From: Thermoplasmata archaeon
GTDB lineage: Archaea; Thermoplasmatota; Thermoplasmata; Lutacidiplasmatales; UBA184
Direction: 5' to 3'
Assembly (NCBI GenBank): GCA_027365105.1
Contig: DAHXNZ010000004.1
Span: forward strand, 1 to 64,000
DNA length: 64,000 nt
This document shows positions 24,654 through 32,392 of this stretch, piece by piece. Positions within the stretch are counted from its first letter, which is position 1, and each line of letters starts with the position of its first letter. The notes beneath the pieces were generated by a model. It was not told the DNA's origin and searched no databases. It saw only the letters and a program-made list of their open reading frames with translations. Both the position numbers and the translations under genes were made by a program.

Positions 24654-26090
24654 ATGGTCCGGCTCGCGAATGGCGACAAGCGAGGAAAGGAGGTACACCG
24701 GCCGCTACTGTTGGACCCGAAGGTCAGGGCTTGGTACGACCAACGCGCGCTCCGGTCGAGGCTTTCTGCGGACACCTACCTCCGACAGCTAGGGGGCTCA
24801 CTTGCTCGTTTGGGAATGGATCCTGAAGGTCTCACGGAGCTTGCCAAGCACGATCCCGACGCCCTGAGCGAGGCACTCGTTGGCTACGCCGCGAACCTCA
24901 AACGGGAAGGGCGCCTCGATTCCTACATCGCGAAGACGTTCGATGGTCTCCGATCATGGCTTCGGTTCCGACGGATCGATTTCGATTCCTTCCCTAGGCT
25001 GAGTCCGACTCGAGGCGTCACCTTGGAGCGGGAGCGAGTGCCGACTCCCGAGGAGCTACGTCGCGTTCTCGACCGGCTTAGTCCCAGAGGGAGGATGGTG
25101 GCTCTTCTGATGGCCCATTCCGGGCTCCGACCGGGTGTGATGGGGAGTTACGGGGCGTCGGACGGACTCCGCCTGGGTGACATTCCAGAGCTGAGGTTGG
25201 GACGGCACCCATCCCTGACGGTCGTCCCGTTCGTGATTCACGTTCCAGCGCGTCTCTCGAAGACGCGGAAGATGTACACAACGTTCGGGAGCCAGGAGGC
25301 CGCATCCGCCCTGCTTGGCTATTTGGACGAGCGGCGCTCCCTAGGAGAACGGCTCGGACCCGCTTCGCCTTTGGTCACGGTGGACTCTTTCGCTGCTACG
25401 CACGAGTTTCAGGGAAAGAAGGGTGCGGGGCGTTTCCTCACCACTAAGGGTATCGTGTTCGAGATCCGCAGCGCCCTTTCGGGTGCGAAGCCGAAGGGGG
25501 TATCATGGAGGCCGTACGTTCTACGCTCCTACTGCTCAACCCGGCTCCTGCTGGCCGAAGGGCAGGGGAAGATTGGCCGTGACTTGCGGGAAGCGATTCT
25601 CGGTCACGATGGCGGAGTTTCTGCACGCTACAACGTCGGGAAGGTATGGGGTGAAGAGCTCCTCCACGAGGCCCGTGAGGCGTACAAGCGATGCGAACCA
25701 TTCCTCTCGACGACGAAGGTCACTGTGGAGCCGTCCGAGGCGGACCTCAAGCGGGCGATCCTAGGCGTCCTCCTGCCCGCAGAAGAGGTCGCGAAGCTCG
25801 AGGTTTCCAAGATGACCACTGAGGAGGTCCGCCGCTTGGTCACCGAACGGCTACAAGGAGCCGGAGGAGCGACCCCGGACTCAAACAATAGTACGGGATC
25901 GGTAGGACAGCTTGGACACGCCGGACAGCCCCCCAACGGCTCGACCGACCCCGCGGAGACCGTCGTTCGGCTCACCGAGCTGAAGGATAGGCTCGCGAAC
26001 GGCTGGCACTATGTCACGAAGCTGCCGAACGGCGAGGCGATAGTTCGCCGGTCAGGGACCGGGGGAGGGGGGTACCTCCCTATTCGCTAG
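24654..26090 (+). CDS. int: Tyrosine recombinase (integrase)
   Basis: Site-specific recombinase for integration and excision at tRNA-Arg. 478 residues. Seen: an N-terminal SAM-like helical domain (about 35-130), box I HSGLRPG with catalytic Arg159, box II WRPYVLRSYCSTRL with Arg291 (the usual first His is replaced), LGHDG, and ARYNVGK with candidate nucleophile Tyr326. After residue 350 there is an unusual C-terminal extension that includes SVGQLGHAGQPP, encoded by three 9-bp-phased GGACA repeats. It reads away from the adjacent attL. Confidence 0.9.
   Translation: MVRLANGDKRGKEVHRPLLLDPKVRAWYDQRALRSRLSADTYLRQLGGSLARLGMDPEGLTELAKHDPDALSEALVGYAANLKREGRLDSYIAKTFDGLRSWLRFRRIDFDSFPRLSPTRGVTLERERVPTPEELRRVLDRLSPRGRMVALLMAHSGLRPGVMGSYGASDGLRLGDIPELRLGRHPSLTVVPFVIHVPARLSKTRKMYTTFGSQEAASALLGYLDERRSLGERLGPASPLVTVDSFAATHEFQGKKGAGRFLTTKGIVFEIRSALSGAKPKGVSWRPYVLRSYCSTRLLLAEGQGKIGRDLREAILGHDGGVSARYNVGKVWGEELLHEAREAYKRCEPFLSTTKVTVEPSEADLKRAILGVLLPAEEVAKLEVSKMTTEEVRRLVTERLQGAGGATPDSNNSTGSVGQLGHAGQPPNGSTDPAETVVRLTELKDRLANGWHYVTKLPNGEAIVRRSGTGGGGYLPIR
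25905..25927. repeat. Phased GGACA repeat, cluster 1 (three copies, 9-bp period)
   Basis: GGACA begins at 25905, 25914 and 25923, exactly 9 bp apart, inside the integrase 3' region. The same motif and spacing reappear near the end of the helicase gene. Confidence 0.7.
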
Positions 26091-26098
26091 CGACAGGA

Positions 26099-27229
26099 TT
26101 ACGACCGGGCCCGCCGAATCCTTCTCTTGTAAGCGCGCGGAGCTCTTCCCCTGGCCGATAACTGCTTCCGACGCTTTCGGCGTGCCGGCGGGAACCCAAC
26201 GAGCGAAGTCGGCGCCGCGTAAACGTTGTCATCTGGCGTGCGTTTAAGGGAGACTCCAAGAGCCATAGAACCAGGCGGCATCAGAAAGCGCTGCTTCTTC
26301 CAGTCCTCGAACGATCTCGGGTTGCTCGCTACTCCAGCTTCCTTGAATAGTGTCTCTCCGAGCTCTTTCCTAAGCAGTGCGAGTCTGTACCTAACCTCGT
26401 GTAGCATGCCTTCAACCGACCTTGCGACAGTGAGGCGGCAGTCCGAAAGCGAGGCTGGCGGTAGGTTCTCGAGCTGGACCCGAAGGTTGTGGACGGTGAC
26501 CTCGAGGGCGTACACCTCCGATAACCTTCGAGACTTGCTTGCCTCCTCAGCTGTGACAGGCGGAGGAAGGATGTACCGCCCGGGTCCGACGTCGACTCCC
26601 ATCAAGGTGCTGCCAACGATGGCGTCCCGTTGAAACACACCGACCGGCTCAGCTTTCCTGGTGGGAGCAGTGACCCAGTCGTAGAACTGCGATGGTACGA
26701 CCTCCCTATTCATCAGGCCGAGCAGGACCTTGTTCAGGTTCTCCGGGAAAGGCTTGCCCGGGCGCCGCTTCATCGCCCTCTCGATTTCCTCAACCTGTTG
26801 GTGGCTAACCCCGGATTCCGGCAATTCCGGCAGATGAGTCAGCAGATCCTGGTACCTTGCGGTGAGAGACTTTGTGAAGGCTCTGCGGGTGTGTTGGTCA
26901 ATCTGCTGAGTTGAACGGAGGTGCCTGAGCCGCTCTTCAGCCTCATCTCGCTCCTGCGCTAGGTAGTGGTTCTCAGCATTCGTTAGGCCCCTTTTGAAAC
27001 CACGACGAGCCCACGAAAGGCGCTGCTGGGAGGTCTTTCCGCGAGCCTCAGCCAACTGAGCCATTTCTTCCACAAGTTCGGCTTCGGACCATGGTCGGTG
27101 GAGGAACGGAGCATGCGCTCGTCCGTCTTGGACCCACTCCTCATTCAACCGTTCCAGTGCCTCCACGAACAGCCGGCCCATCGGAGAAAGTGCGCCCTTC
27201 CCCGGCCGACCTGGGCCCCCATTCGCCAT
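26099..27229 (-). CDS. Unknown element protein with helical core and very basic tail
   Basis: Not recognised. About 376 residues. Helix-rich with charged stretches (about 60-190, e.g. HYLAQERDEAEERLRHLRS) suggesting coiled coil; a middle part (GVFQRDAIVGSTLMGVDVGP) that looks beta-rich; and a C-terminus packed with Arg and Lys (PPARRKRRKQLSARGRAPRA), probably DNA- or RNA-binding. ATG 27229 is chosen because a CTAAATT box lies 27 nt upstream; ATG 27265 is the alternative. It is convergent with the integrase and divergent from the replication operon. A structural, nucleoprotein or partition role is possible but unproven. Confidence 0.6.
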   Translation of the reverse strand: MANGGPGRPGKGALSPMGRLFVEALERLNEEWVQDGRAHAPFLHRPWSEAELVEEMAQLAEARGKTSQQRLSWARRGFKRGLTNAENHYLAQERDEAEERLRHLRSTQQIDQHTRRAFTKSLTARYQDLLTHLPELPESGVSHQQVEEIERAMKRRPGKPFPENLNKVLLGLMNREVVPSQFYDWVTAPTRKAEPVGVFQRDAIVGSTLMGVDVGPGRYILPPPVTAEEASKSRRLSEVYALEVTVHNLRVQLENLPPASLSDCRLTVARSVEGMLHEVRYRLALLRKELGETLFKEAGVASNPRSFEDWKKQRFLMPPGSMALGVSLKRTPDDNVYAAPTSLVGFPPARRKRRKQLSARGRAPRAYKRRIRRARS

Positions 27230-27252
27230 GGCAATATTGAGTGCGCGAAACC

Positions 27253-27259
27253 AATTTAG
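27253..27259. promoter_or_regulatory. AT-rich box between divergent element genes
   Basis: AATTTAG/CTAAATT about 27 nt before the leftward ATG at 27229 and about 35 nt before the rightward GTG at 27291. It may act as TATA box in both directions. Confidence 0.4.
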
Positions 27260-27290
27260 CTTCATTACCCCGAAACCCTAGTTCACACAA

Positions 27291-27686
27291 GTGAGGTACC
27301 GACCGAATGTGGCGCGTAGGAAGCGACCCGGAGGGGGAGGGGGCAGGACCCTGTGGTCGCTTCGATGTCCCGCCTGCCTGCAACGGCTACCTTATGGGTG
27401 GACCGCGAAGCGAGCGCCGGACGACCGGGACATCCTTGCCCGGCACGTCGGTGGCGACCGTGGGATCCACGTTGTCGACGCTTTGTCATATTTCAGCGTC
27501 GAAGGCCGTCCCTTCCTCCGAGCGTGGGTTCAGCGCCTGCGTAAAGTTCTCGACCATCTCGATCCTCGGCCGGGTCACCGCTGGGTTCTGCCGTCGCAGG
27601 TCTACGTCCCTCGCATCGTCGAGTCCTACTCCCCTGCGAGCGACCCGGAGCCTACTGTTTCCGGGACCGGGAGGTTACTGAAATGA
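27291..27686 (+). CDS. Small element protein with CPAC zinc-knuckle-like motif
   Basis: Not recognised. 131 residues, basic N-terminus, then LRCPACLQRLPYGW with a CxxC followed by histidines (ILARHVGG), which could complete a zinc site. GTG start. First gene of the tightly packed plus-strand operon that continues to the serine recombinase. Its stop overlaps the next start (ATGA). A competing frame over the same bases has poorer composition and was rejected. Confidence 0.55.
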   Translation: MRYRPNVARRKRPGGGGGRTLWSLRCPACLQRLPYGWTAKRAPDDRDILARHVGGDRGIHVVDALSYFSVEGRPFLRAWVQRLRKVLDHLDPRPGHRWVLPSQVYVPRIVESYSPASDPEPTVSGTGRLLK

Positions 27687-28120
27687 CCGGAGGGTCCGAA
27701 ATCGTACCGAGTAGGACGCCGTTCGAGGTGGTACGGGAGGCCGCTCGACAGGAGGCTCGGATTGCCCTCGTGGCCCTCCTCGACCAAGATCTCGCAACCC
27801 TACGTCTCGGGGAGGAACTGGGCATCCCTCCGAGAGAGCTGGTACGTCGGTCTGCTCGAGTGACGTTGACCGAGGGGAGGGAGGAGGAGCGCCCACTGGT
27901 GATGATCGTCGCGGAGAGCGAGGGTCACCTTCACTCCGTGGTCGACACGCTTCGGGTGCCGGTCTCGATTCGCTACAAGACCGTCACCCACGCCCCCAAC
28001 TCCGCTCGACCTGAGCTCCCTGCGCCGGAGGAATCCAATACTTCGCAGGAGAACTCGGGCGAGGGGAATCCTGCCTCATCGAAATCACAGTCCTCGGAAA
28101 CGGAGGGCACACCAACATGA
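27683..28120 (+). CDS. Unknown element protein, operon gene 2
   Basis: Not recognised. 145 residues. The N-terminal helical part (VVREAARQEARIALVALLDQ, LGEELGIPPRELVRRSARVT) followed by LVMIVAESEGHLHSVVD looks folded. The last 45 residues are Ser/Glu/Pro-rich and probably disordered. It overlaps its neighbours by 4 nt at both ends, indicating translational coupling. Confidence 0.6.
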   Translation: MTGGSEIVPSRTPFEVVREAARQEARIALVALLDQDLATLRLGEELGIPPRELVRRSARVTLTEGREEERPLVMIVAESEGHLHSVVDTLRVPVSIRYKTVTHAPNSARPELPAPEESNTSQENSGEGNPASSKSQSSETEGTPT

Positions 28121-28470
28121 CCAACGAATACGGCGACACGGGGAGTCTGATTTACGACGACGAGGTGGCGGCGGATCCGCCACGCACGCGGCAGCGAACC
28201 CTGACCGTGGTCCCCCCGGCTGTGGCGCGGCCGCCGAAGGTCTATGCGGCCGGCCCTCAGGTCCGTACCGACATCGGGACTGCCGAGCGCAAGGTCTGGA
28301 ACGAGACGGAAGCAGGTCTGCGTCTCCGAGAGCAGCTCCGGGCTGGCGGCGAAGCGGTTGCGCCGTTGTACAGCTCCGCGCTCGACAAAGTTCGTGGAGA
28401 CCTCCAGAAGGCCGCCCGAGCCGCGGGCCTCTCGGCGTTGTACCAAAAGGCGTGGGGGACCTTGCCGTAG
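28117..28470 (+). CDS. Unknown element protein, operon gene 3
   Basis: Not recognised. 117 residues: acidic N-terminus (MTNEYGDTGSLIYDDEVAA), a Pro-rich linker, and a helical C-terminal half (TEAGLRLREQLRAGGEAVAP onward). ATG overlaps the previous stop by 4 nt. Confidence 0.55.
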   Translation: MTNEYGDTGSLIYDDEVAADPPRTRQRTLTVVPPAVARPPKVYAAGPQVRTDIGTAERKVWNETEAGLRLREQLRAGGEAVAPLYSSALDKVRGDLQKAARAAGLSALYQKAWGTLP

Positions 28471-28509
28471 AACACGGTGGGTCCCGGGTCCAACGAGGAG
28501 GTCACGGCG

Positions 28510-28725
28510 ATGACGATGGCGGGCGGGACGGTGACGACGAAGAACCCCATCACGGTCTACAAGCCCATCACTACGGTAAACCTGGCTACGCTGAAAACCG
28601 CCGTCGCCGCCATGGAGCCCGGGCACCCGATCCGTGCGGTGGTCGGGACCTTACCGACCGTCATGCCCATTGCCGACTACCTCGGAATTCTGCCTTCGCT
28701 ATGGGCTCTCAGCGAGCGACCATGA
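28510..28725 (+). CDS. Unknown small element protein, operon gene 4
   Basis: Not recognised. 71 residues, Thr/Val/Ala-rich (TMAGGTVTTKNPITVYKPIT). ATG 28510 is chosen over the in-frame start 33 nt upstream because GAGGAGGT stands 8 nt before it, a strong ribosome-binding site. Confidence 0.55.
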   Translation: MTMAGGTVTTKNPITVYKPITTVNLATLKTAVAAMEPGHPIRAVVGTLPTVMPIADYLGILPSLWALSERP

Positions 28726-28758
28726 CCGACTTCACCCTATTCACGGAGGTCTCGGCCC

Positions 28759-30648
28759 GTGACTGCACCAGGAACAGCTGACGGGCCTGCCCCTCGCGGG
28801 GTTCGCCACGGCGCCGGGGGCGCCGAGACCGCCCCCGGCGCCGGATTCGCAGGACCGGCGGAGGTGCCTCTTGAGTATCGCGACCTCATCGGTCTACTCG
28901 CACGGGAGCTGGTCGCCGGACCGAACGCCGACCGGGTATCGATCCGGGTGATGGAGGGCAACCATCGAGTCCAACCGGAGCGAGAAAGGCTCACCGCGAG
29001 GTTCACGCAGCTCCGAGCCGAACTCGGGCCCGCCGCGAGCCCATTTATTGTACTCCGCGAACTCCGTCACCGTGAGCTGCCCCTGTCAACGTCGCCTCTG
29101 CTCGATACTTTCGACGTGGAGGCTTCGGATCGGACGAACCCAATGTTCGACGAGAACGGGAACCCCGACAGGGCCGCGTTCGTCACCGCCATCACCAACG
29201 AGCTCTACTGCTCGACGCTGACGAGCTCGAACGACCTGATGGTCTACAGGGAAGGTATCTACGTCCCCGGCGAGCACACCGTCATCGCGTGGATCGAGCG
29301 CGCTTTCCGACGCCAGCGAATGACCGCGAGCTCGGCCTTCGTCCGTGAGGTGGTCGAGGGCGTAAAGCGGCGCACGTTCGTTGATCCCGCTCTGTTCAAT
29401 CAGCCGGGGGCCGCGTGTCTCCTGAATGGGATTCTCGACCTCCATACCTTCGAACTCCGCTCGCACAGCCCTACGGAACACTTCACTATCAAGTTGCCCG
29501 TAGCGTTCGATCCAAATGCGAGGGCTTCCGTCTTTAATCAGTTCCTCACAGAGGTGCTTCCCGACGAGCACGACCGCGACACCATCCAGCGGCTGTTCGG
29601 CTACGTGCTCGAGCGCGGGAACTCCCTCCAGCGGGCGTTCATGTTCGTGGGCGAGGGCAACAACGGCAAGTCGACCCTTCTCGGAGTCCTCGAAGCTCTC
29701 CTCGGTCGGGACGGGTATTGCTCCGAGACGTTGCAGACGCTTTCCGAGAACCGCTTCGCCCCCGCGAGCCTCTGGAGTAGGTACGCGAACATCTGCGCCG
29801 ACATCCCGGCCAAGGCGATCCAGCACACCGGCGTCTTCAAGATGCTCACCGGAGGGGACCCGGTGCGCGCCGAGAAGAAGTTCCGGGACGCCTTCACCTT
29901 CTTCAACGATGCGAAGCTAATCTTCTCGGCCAATGAGCTACCCGAGGTCAACGACCGGACGATTGCCTTCTGGCGTCGGTGGGTCCTGATCCCGTTCCCG
30001 GTTGACTTCGCCGGGCGAGAGGATCGCGACCTTCCCGCGAAGCTCCAGCCGGAGCTATCGGGGGTTCTGAATTGGTCGCTGGAAGGGCTCCGCAAGGTCC
30101 GCAAGGCCGGATTCCCCGGTGCGGACGCCATAACCGCCTTGAAGGAGGAGTGGAAGAGACGGTCGGACTCCGTCTACTTCTTCCTGACGACCTCCACCGT
30201 CAAGGATCCGACCGCGTGGATGGAGACGGCGATGCTCTACGGCAGCTACGTGGAGTTCTGCGAGGAGAAGGGCGTCACTGTCCGCACTCAGGATGCATTA
30301 TCCAAGAGCCTTCCCCGCGTCTATCCTGCGGCTCGGAAGGAGCGGGGAACCGTCGCTCAGGGTCGCAAGTGGGGGTGGCGTGGGATCGCCCTTGGGGCGC
30401 CGACACGCAATAATGCCGAGAAGGTCGGACACCCTGGACAAACCCGCCTTCCGGACCCAGAGCTGTCCAACCTGTCCAAGCTGTCCAACCATTCCGGTAC
30501 TAATGTTCCGGATGCCATTCGTATGGAGCCTTGCCATATGGTGGAAGGGCCGACCGGGTCGTCTTGTCAGGAAAGAGGGGGGAGTCGGTCAGACAGCTCG
30601 GACAGCTTGGACAGACCAGCCTTTGCCCGTAAGGAGGCTGGGCCGTGA
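28759..30648 (+). CDS. D5-like superfamily 3 helicase (P4/D5 replication protein)
   Basis: Replicative helicase of the phage/plasmid D5/P4 type. 629 residues. Seen: a D5_N-like region (about 130-285, with LMVYREGIYVPGEHTVIAWI and CLLNGILDLHTFEL), Walker A GEGNNGKST at 298-306, SRYANICADIPAKAI, the B'/arginine-finger-containing KLIFSANELPEV and FWRRWVLIPFPVDF, then a winged-helix-like part. No primase motif is visible at the N-terminus. GTG start with GGAGGT 8 nt upstream. The last 90 residues are low-complexity (LSNLSKLSNHS, SDSSDSLDR), encoded by phased GGACA/TGTCC repeats. Central gene of the operon and probable replication initiator. Confidence 0.9.
   Translation: MTAPGTADGPAPRGVRHGAGGAETAPGAGFAGPAEVPLEYRDLIGLLARELVAGPNADRVSIRVMEGNHRVQPERERLTARFTQLRAELGPAASPFIVLRELRHRELPLSTSPLLDTFDVEASDRTNPMFDENGNPDRAAFVTAITNELYCSTLTSSNDLMVYREGIYVPGEHTVIAWIERAFRRQRMTASSAFVREVVEGVKRRTFVDPALFNQPGAACLLNGILDLHTFELRSHSPTEHFTIKLPVAFDPNARASVFNQFLTEVLPDEHDRDTIQRLFGYVLERGNSLQRAFMFVGEGNNGKSTLLGVLEALLGRDGYCSETLQTLSENRFAPASLWSRYANICADIPAKAIQHTGVFKMLTGGDPVRAEKKFRDAFTFFNDAKLIFSANELPEVNDRTIAFWRRWVLIPFPVDFAGREDRDLPAKLQPELSGVLNWSLEGLRKVRKAGFPGADAITALKEEWKRRSDSVYFFLTTSTVKDPTAWMETAMLYGSYVEFCEEKGVTVRTQDALSKSLPRVYPAARKERGTVAQGRKWGWRGIALGAPTRNNAEKVGHPGQTRLPDPELSNLSKLSNHSGTNVPDAIRMEPCHMVEGPTGSSCQERGGSRSDSSDSLDRPAFARKEAGP
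30427..30486. repeat. Phased GGACA/TGTCC repeats, clusters 2 and 3
   Basis: GGACA at 30427 and 30436, then inverted TGTCC at 30464, 30473 and 30482, all with 9-bp spacing. They form an inverted arrangement inside the helicase 3' end. Confidence 0.7.
30591..30613. repeat. Phased (A/G)GACA repeats, cluster 4
   Basis: AGACA at 30591 and GGACA at 30600 and 30609, again 9 bp apart, opposite in orientation to the TGTCC triplet about 100 bp upstream. Confidence 0.65.
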
Positions 30649-30881
30649 CCGAGCCCCAACTCGTCGACGCCGCCGGTCACCCGCTTGGCGAAGGTTCGCT
30701 CCCGGACGGGACTCCGATCTGGGTCCACCTTGGTCCCCCGATTCGGGATTGCCCCGTGGTACACGCACTACTCGAACGAAGCAGCCTCCCGCCCGATGAT
30801 GACTTCGGTCTCCGATGGACCGAGCGATGGCGCGAGCTCCCGTTCGAGGTTGGATCGATGGAGGCCGAGCATGTGTCGTGA
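30645..30881 (+). CDS. Unknown small element protein
   Basis: Not recognised. 78 residues, acidic, with LPDGTPIWVHLGPP and DDDFGLRWTERWRELPF. GTG start overlaps the helicase stop by 4 nt and the stop overlaps the next gene. It reads as one of a chain of translationally coupled accessory genes. Confidence 0.5.
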   Translation: MTEPQLVDAAGHPLGEGSLPDGTPIWVHLGPPIRDCPVVHALLERSSLPPDDDFGLRWTERWRELPFEVGSMEAEHVS

Positions 30882-31107
30882 GTGCGTGGGAAGAAGCGAT
30901 TTGCAGGAGACGAGCTCAGGGGTAGAGAGCCCGTGGTGTAGGGATTGCCATCACTGGATTGGCGACGCTCCTGCGCCGCCTCCGCGAACCGTCGTTCGGA
31001 GGCGTCCGTTTCAAGTTCTTCCTCCTGAACCAAGTGGGTCGTACGTCATCGGCGGTTGCCACTGTGAATGTAGGGGGAGCTCGGTGGTCTTCCGAATTCC
31101 ATCGTGA
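30871..31107 (+). CDS. Small cysteine-rich (zinc-binding-like) element protein
   Basis: Not recognised. 78 residues with MCRECVG, WCRDCHHW and CHCECRG, enough Cys/His pairs for one or two zinc sites. ATG 30871 lies inside the end of the preceding gene (11-nt overlap). Zinc binding is inferred from spacing. Confidence 0.5.
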   Translation: MCRECVGRSDLQETSSGVESPWCRDCHHWIGDAPAPPPRTVVRRRPFQVLPPEPSGSYVIGGCHCECRGSSVVFRIPS

Positions 31108-31424
31108 ACGTAGACATGTGCGACGCGTGCCTTCCGCTGGACGAGGAGGATCCCTGCCTATGCGATTGTCGCCTCTTCTTCGATGTCTGGGACCCGACCG
31201 TGGGGACCCACGTCATGGTCTGCGTCGGTGCCGAGTCGAGGAGGACCCCGGGACGACCTGGGATTGGCTGTTACTGCGACCACCGCGCCATCTGGACGGA
31301 CGAGACTACTGCTGAGCACTTCGGAGCGGGGATTCTCACTCCCAGAACTATTCAGCACGACAAGGACCAGCCACGAATTCCCGGGCCGCTGCTGATTCCA
31401 CCCAGGCCGGGGGAGGTAAGCTGA
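31104..31424 (+). CDS. Small cysteine-rich element protein
   Basis: Not recognised. 106 residues. Cysteines in MCDACL, PCLCDC, VMVCVG and GCYCDHR suggest a zinc-ribbon or treble-clef-like fold. The C-terminal third is Pro-rich. GTG start overlaps the previous stop by 4 nt. It follows another Cys-rich gene, so the pair may act together. Confidence 0.5.
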   Translation: MNVDMCDACLPLDEEDPCLCDCRLFFDVWDPTVGTHVMVCVGAESRRTPGRPGIGCYCDHRAIWTDETTAEHFGAGILTPRTIQHDKDQPRIPGPLLIPPRPGEVS

Positions 31425-31427
31425 TCG

Positions 31428-31550
31428 ATGGCGTTTCCGCGTCTCTCGGCAACGTCGAACGACCCAGGGGGAGCTCTTCGGACCGTCAACGAAGCGCAGC
31501 CCGACAGGTTCCTCGTATTGGCGCGAGAGTTCGGGGGAGTCGAACTATGA
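31428..31550 (+). CDS. 40-residue coupled small ORF before the serine recombinase
   Basis: Not recognised and very short (MAFPRLSATSNDPGGALRTV at the start). Supported by a GGAGGT ribosome-binding site 11 nt before ATG 31428 and by an ATGA overlap with the recombinase start. It may simply couple recombinase translation to the operon. Confidence 0.4.
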   Translation: MAFPRLSATSNDPGGALRTVNEAQPDRFLVLAREFGGVEL

Positions 31551-32113
31551 CCGACCTGCCGACCCGCCCCGCGCTGCGCGCCGCGGTGTATGCACGGGTG
31601 TCCCGACAGGACGAGGTCGGGATCCTCGAGAACCAAGTGCGTGACCTTCGGGACCTCGCCGCTCGGAACGGCTACGTCGTGACCCGGGAGTACGTAGAGA
31701 TCGCTTCGGGGGCGGATGACGGGCGAACCCAACTCAACGCCCTTCTCCACGACGCGGCGCTCCTCCGGGGCCGACCGTGGGACGTGGTTCTCTTCCGCTC
31801 CCTGAGCCGAATGACACGGACAGGGACGCTCGGCGCGCTGGATCTGCTACGACGGCTCGATTCCTACGGGGTCCAGTGGCGGTTCTTGGAGACTCCCATG
31901 CTCGATTCCACCAGCGACACCCCGGCGCTCGTCCGAAACGTGATGCTCACCCTAATCGCGGAGCTCGACCGGGACTACCGGGAACGCATTTCCAAGGCCA
32001 CCCGGGCCGCGTTTGAGCGCAAGAAGGCCTTGGCCAAGGGTCGGGGGGAATCGGTTGTCTGGGGACGCCGGCGAAAGGCTACCCCCCTGCCGAACGAGGG
32101 CGCGACCGCCTAA
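31547..32113 (+). CDS. Serine recombinase (resolvase/invertase family)
   Basis: Site-specific DNA recombinase. 188 residues. Seen: AAVYARVSRQDE with nucleophile Ser19, the LNALLHDA and WDVVLFRSLSRMTR region with conserved arginines, and the long E-helix (RNVMLTLIAELDRDYRERIS). The C-terminal part is short and basic (SVVWGRRRKATPL) without an obvious complete helix-turn-helix, so DNA specificity may be altered or the end trimmed. Last gene of the coupled operon. May resolve multimers or invert DNA. An IS66 transposase lies directly downstream. Confidence 0.85.
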   Translation: MTDLPTRPALRAAVYARVSRQDEVGILENQVRDLRDLAARNGYVVTREYVEIASGADDGRTQLNALLHDAALLRGRPWDVVLFRSLSRMTRTGTLGALDLLRRLDSYGVQWRFLETPMLDSTSDTPALVRNVMLTLIAELDRDYRERISKATRAAFERKKALAKGRGESVVWGRRRKATPLPNEGATA

Positions 32114-32392
32114 TCCCAAAGGGGGCGATTACGGTCCTGTAGGCTCCTCAAGTCGGGCCCTTTCAGAAAGGTTGGGCAACCCTTGAGCGCGTTGACGCAT
32201 CCCCTCGGGATCCACGAGGGTCTGTTCCGCACGGTGGAGCGCGTCGCTCGCTACCGCCGCCTCTTGCTCCGCCCAGCTTGCGAAGGAGTGTAAGGACTCA
32301 GCTCCACGGCCCGGCTGAACGCGCGCGCACGCGCGTTCACTTCGGCCGACAGTTCTAAATCTAGGGAGCCGTTCAGCCATCGCCCGAGAGCG
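32114..32392. other. Short intergenic stretch with a GC palindrome
   Basis: Between the recombinase and the transposase. Contains an inverted repeat TGAACGCGCG (32316-32325)/CGCGCGTTCA (32330-32339). A minus-strand frame of 83 codons (32129-32380) exists, Ala/Glu-rich, but has no supporting start signal. Terminal inverted repeats of the IS were not identified by eye. Confidence 0.35.

Noticed and set aside
27307..27681. Alternative 124-codon plus-strand frame overlapping the CPAC protein
   Set aside because: Composition is Ser/Thr/Arg-rich without motifs; the other frame has a zinc-knuckle motif and an ATGA overlap with the next gene.
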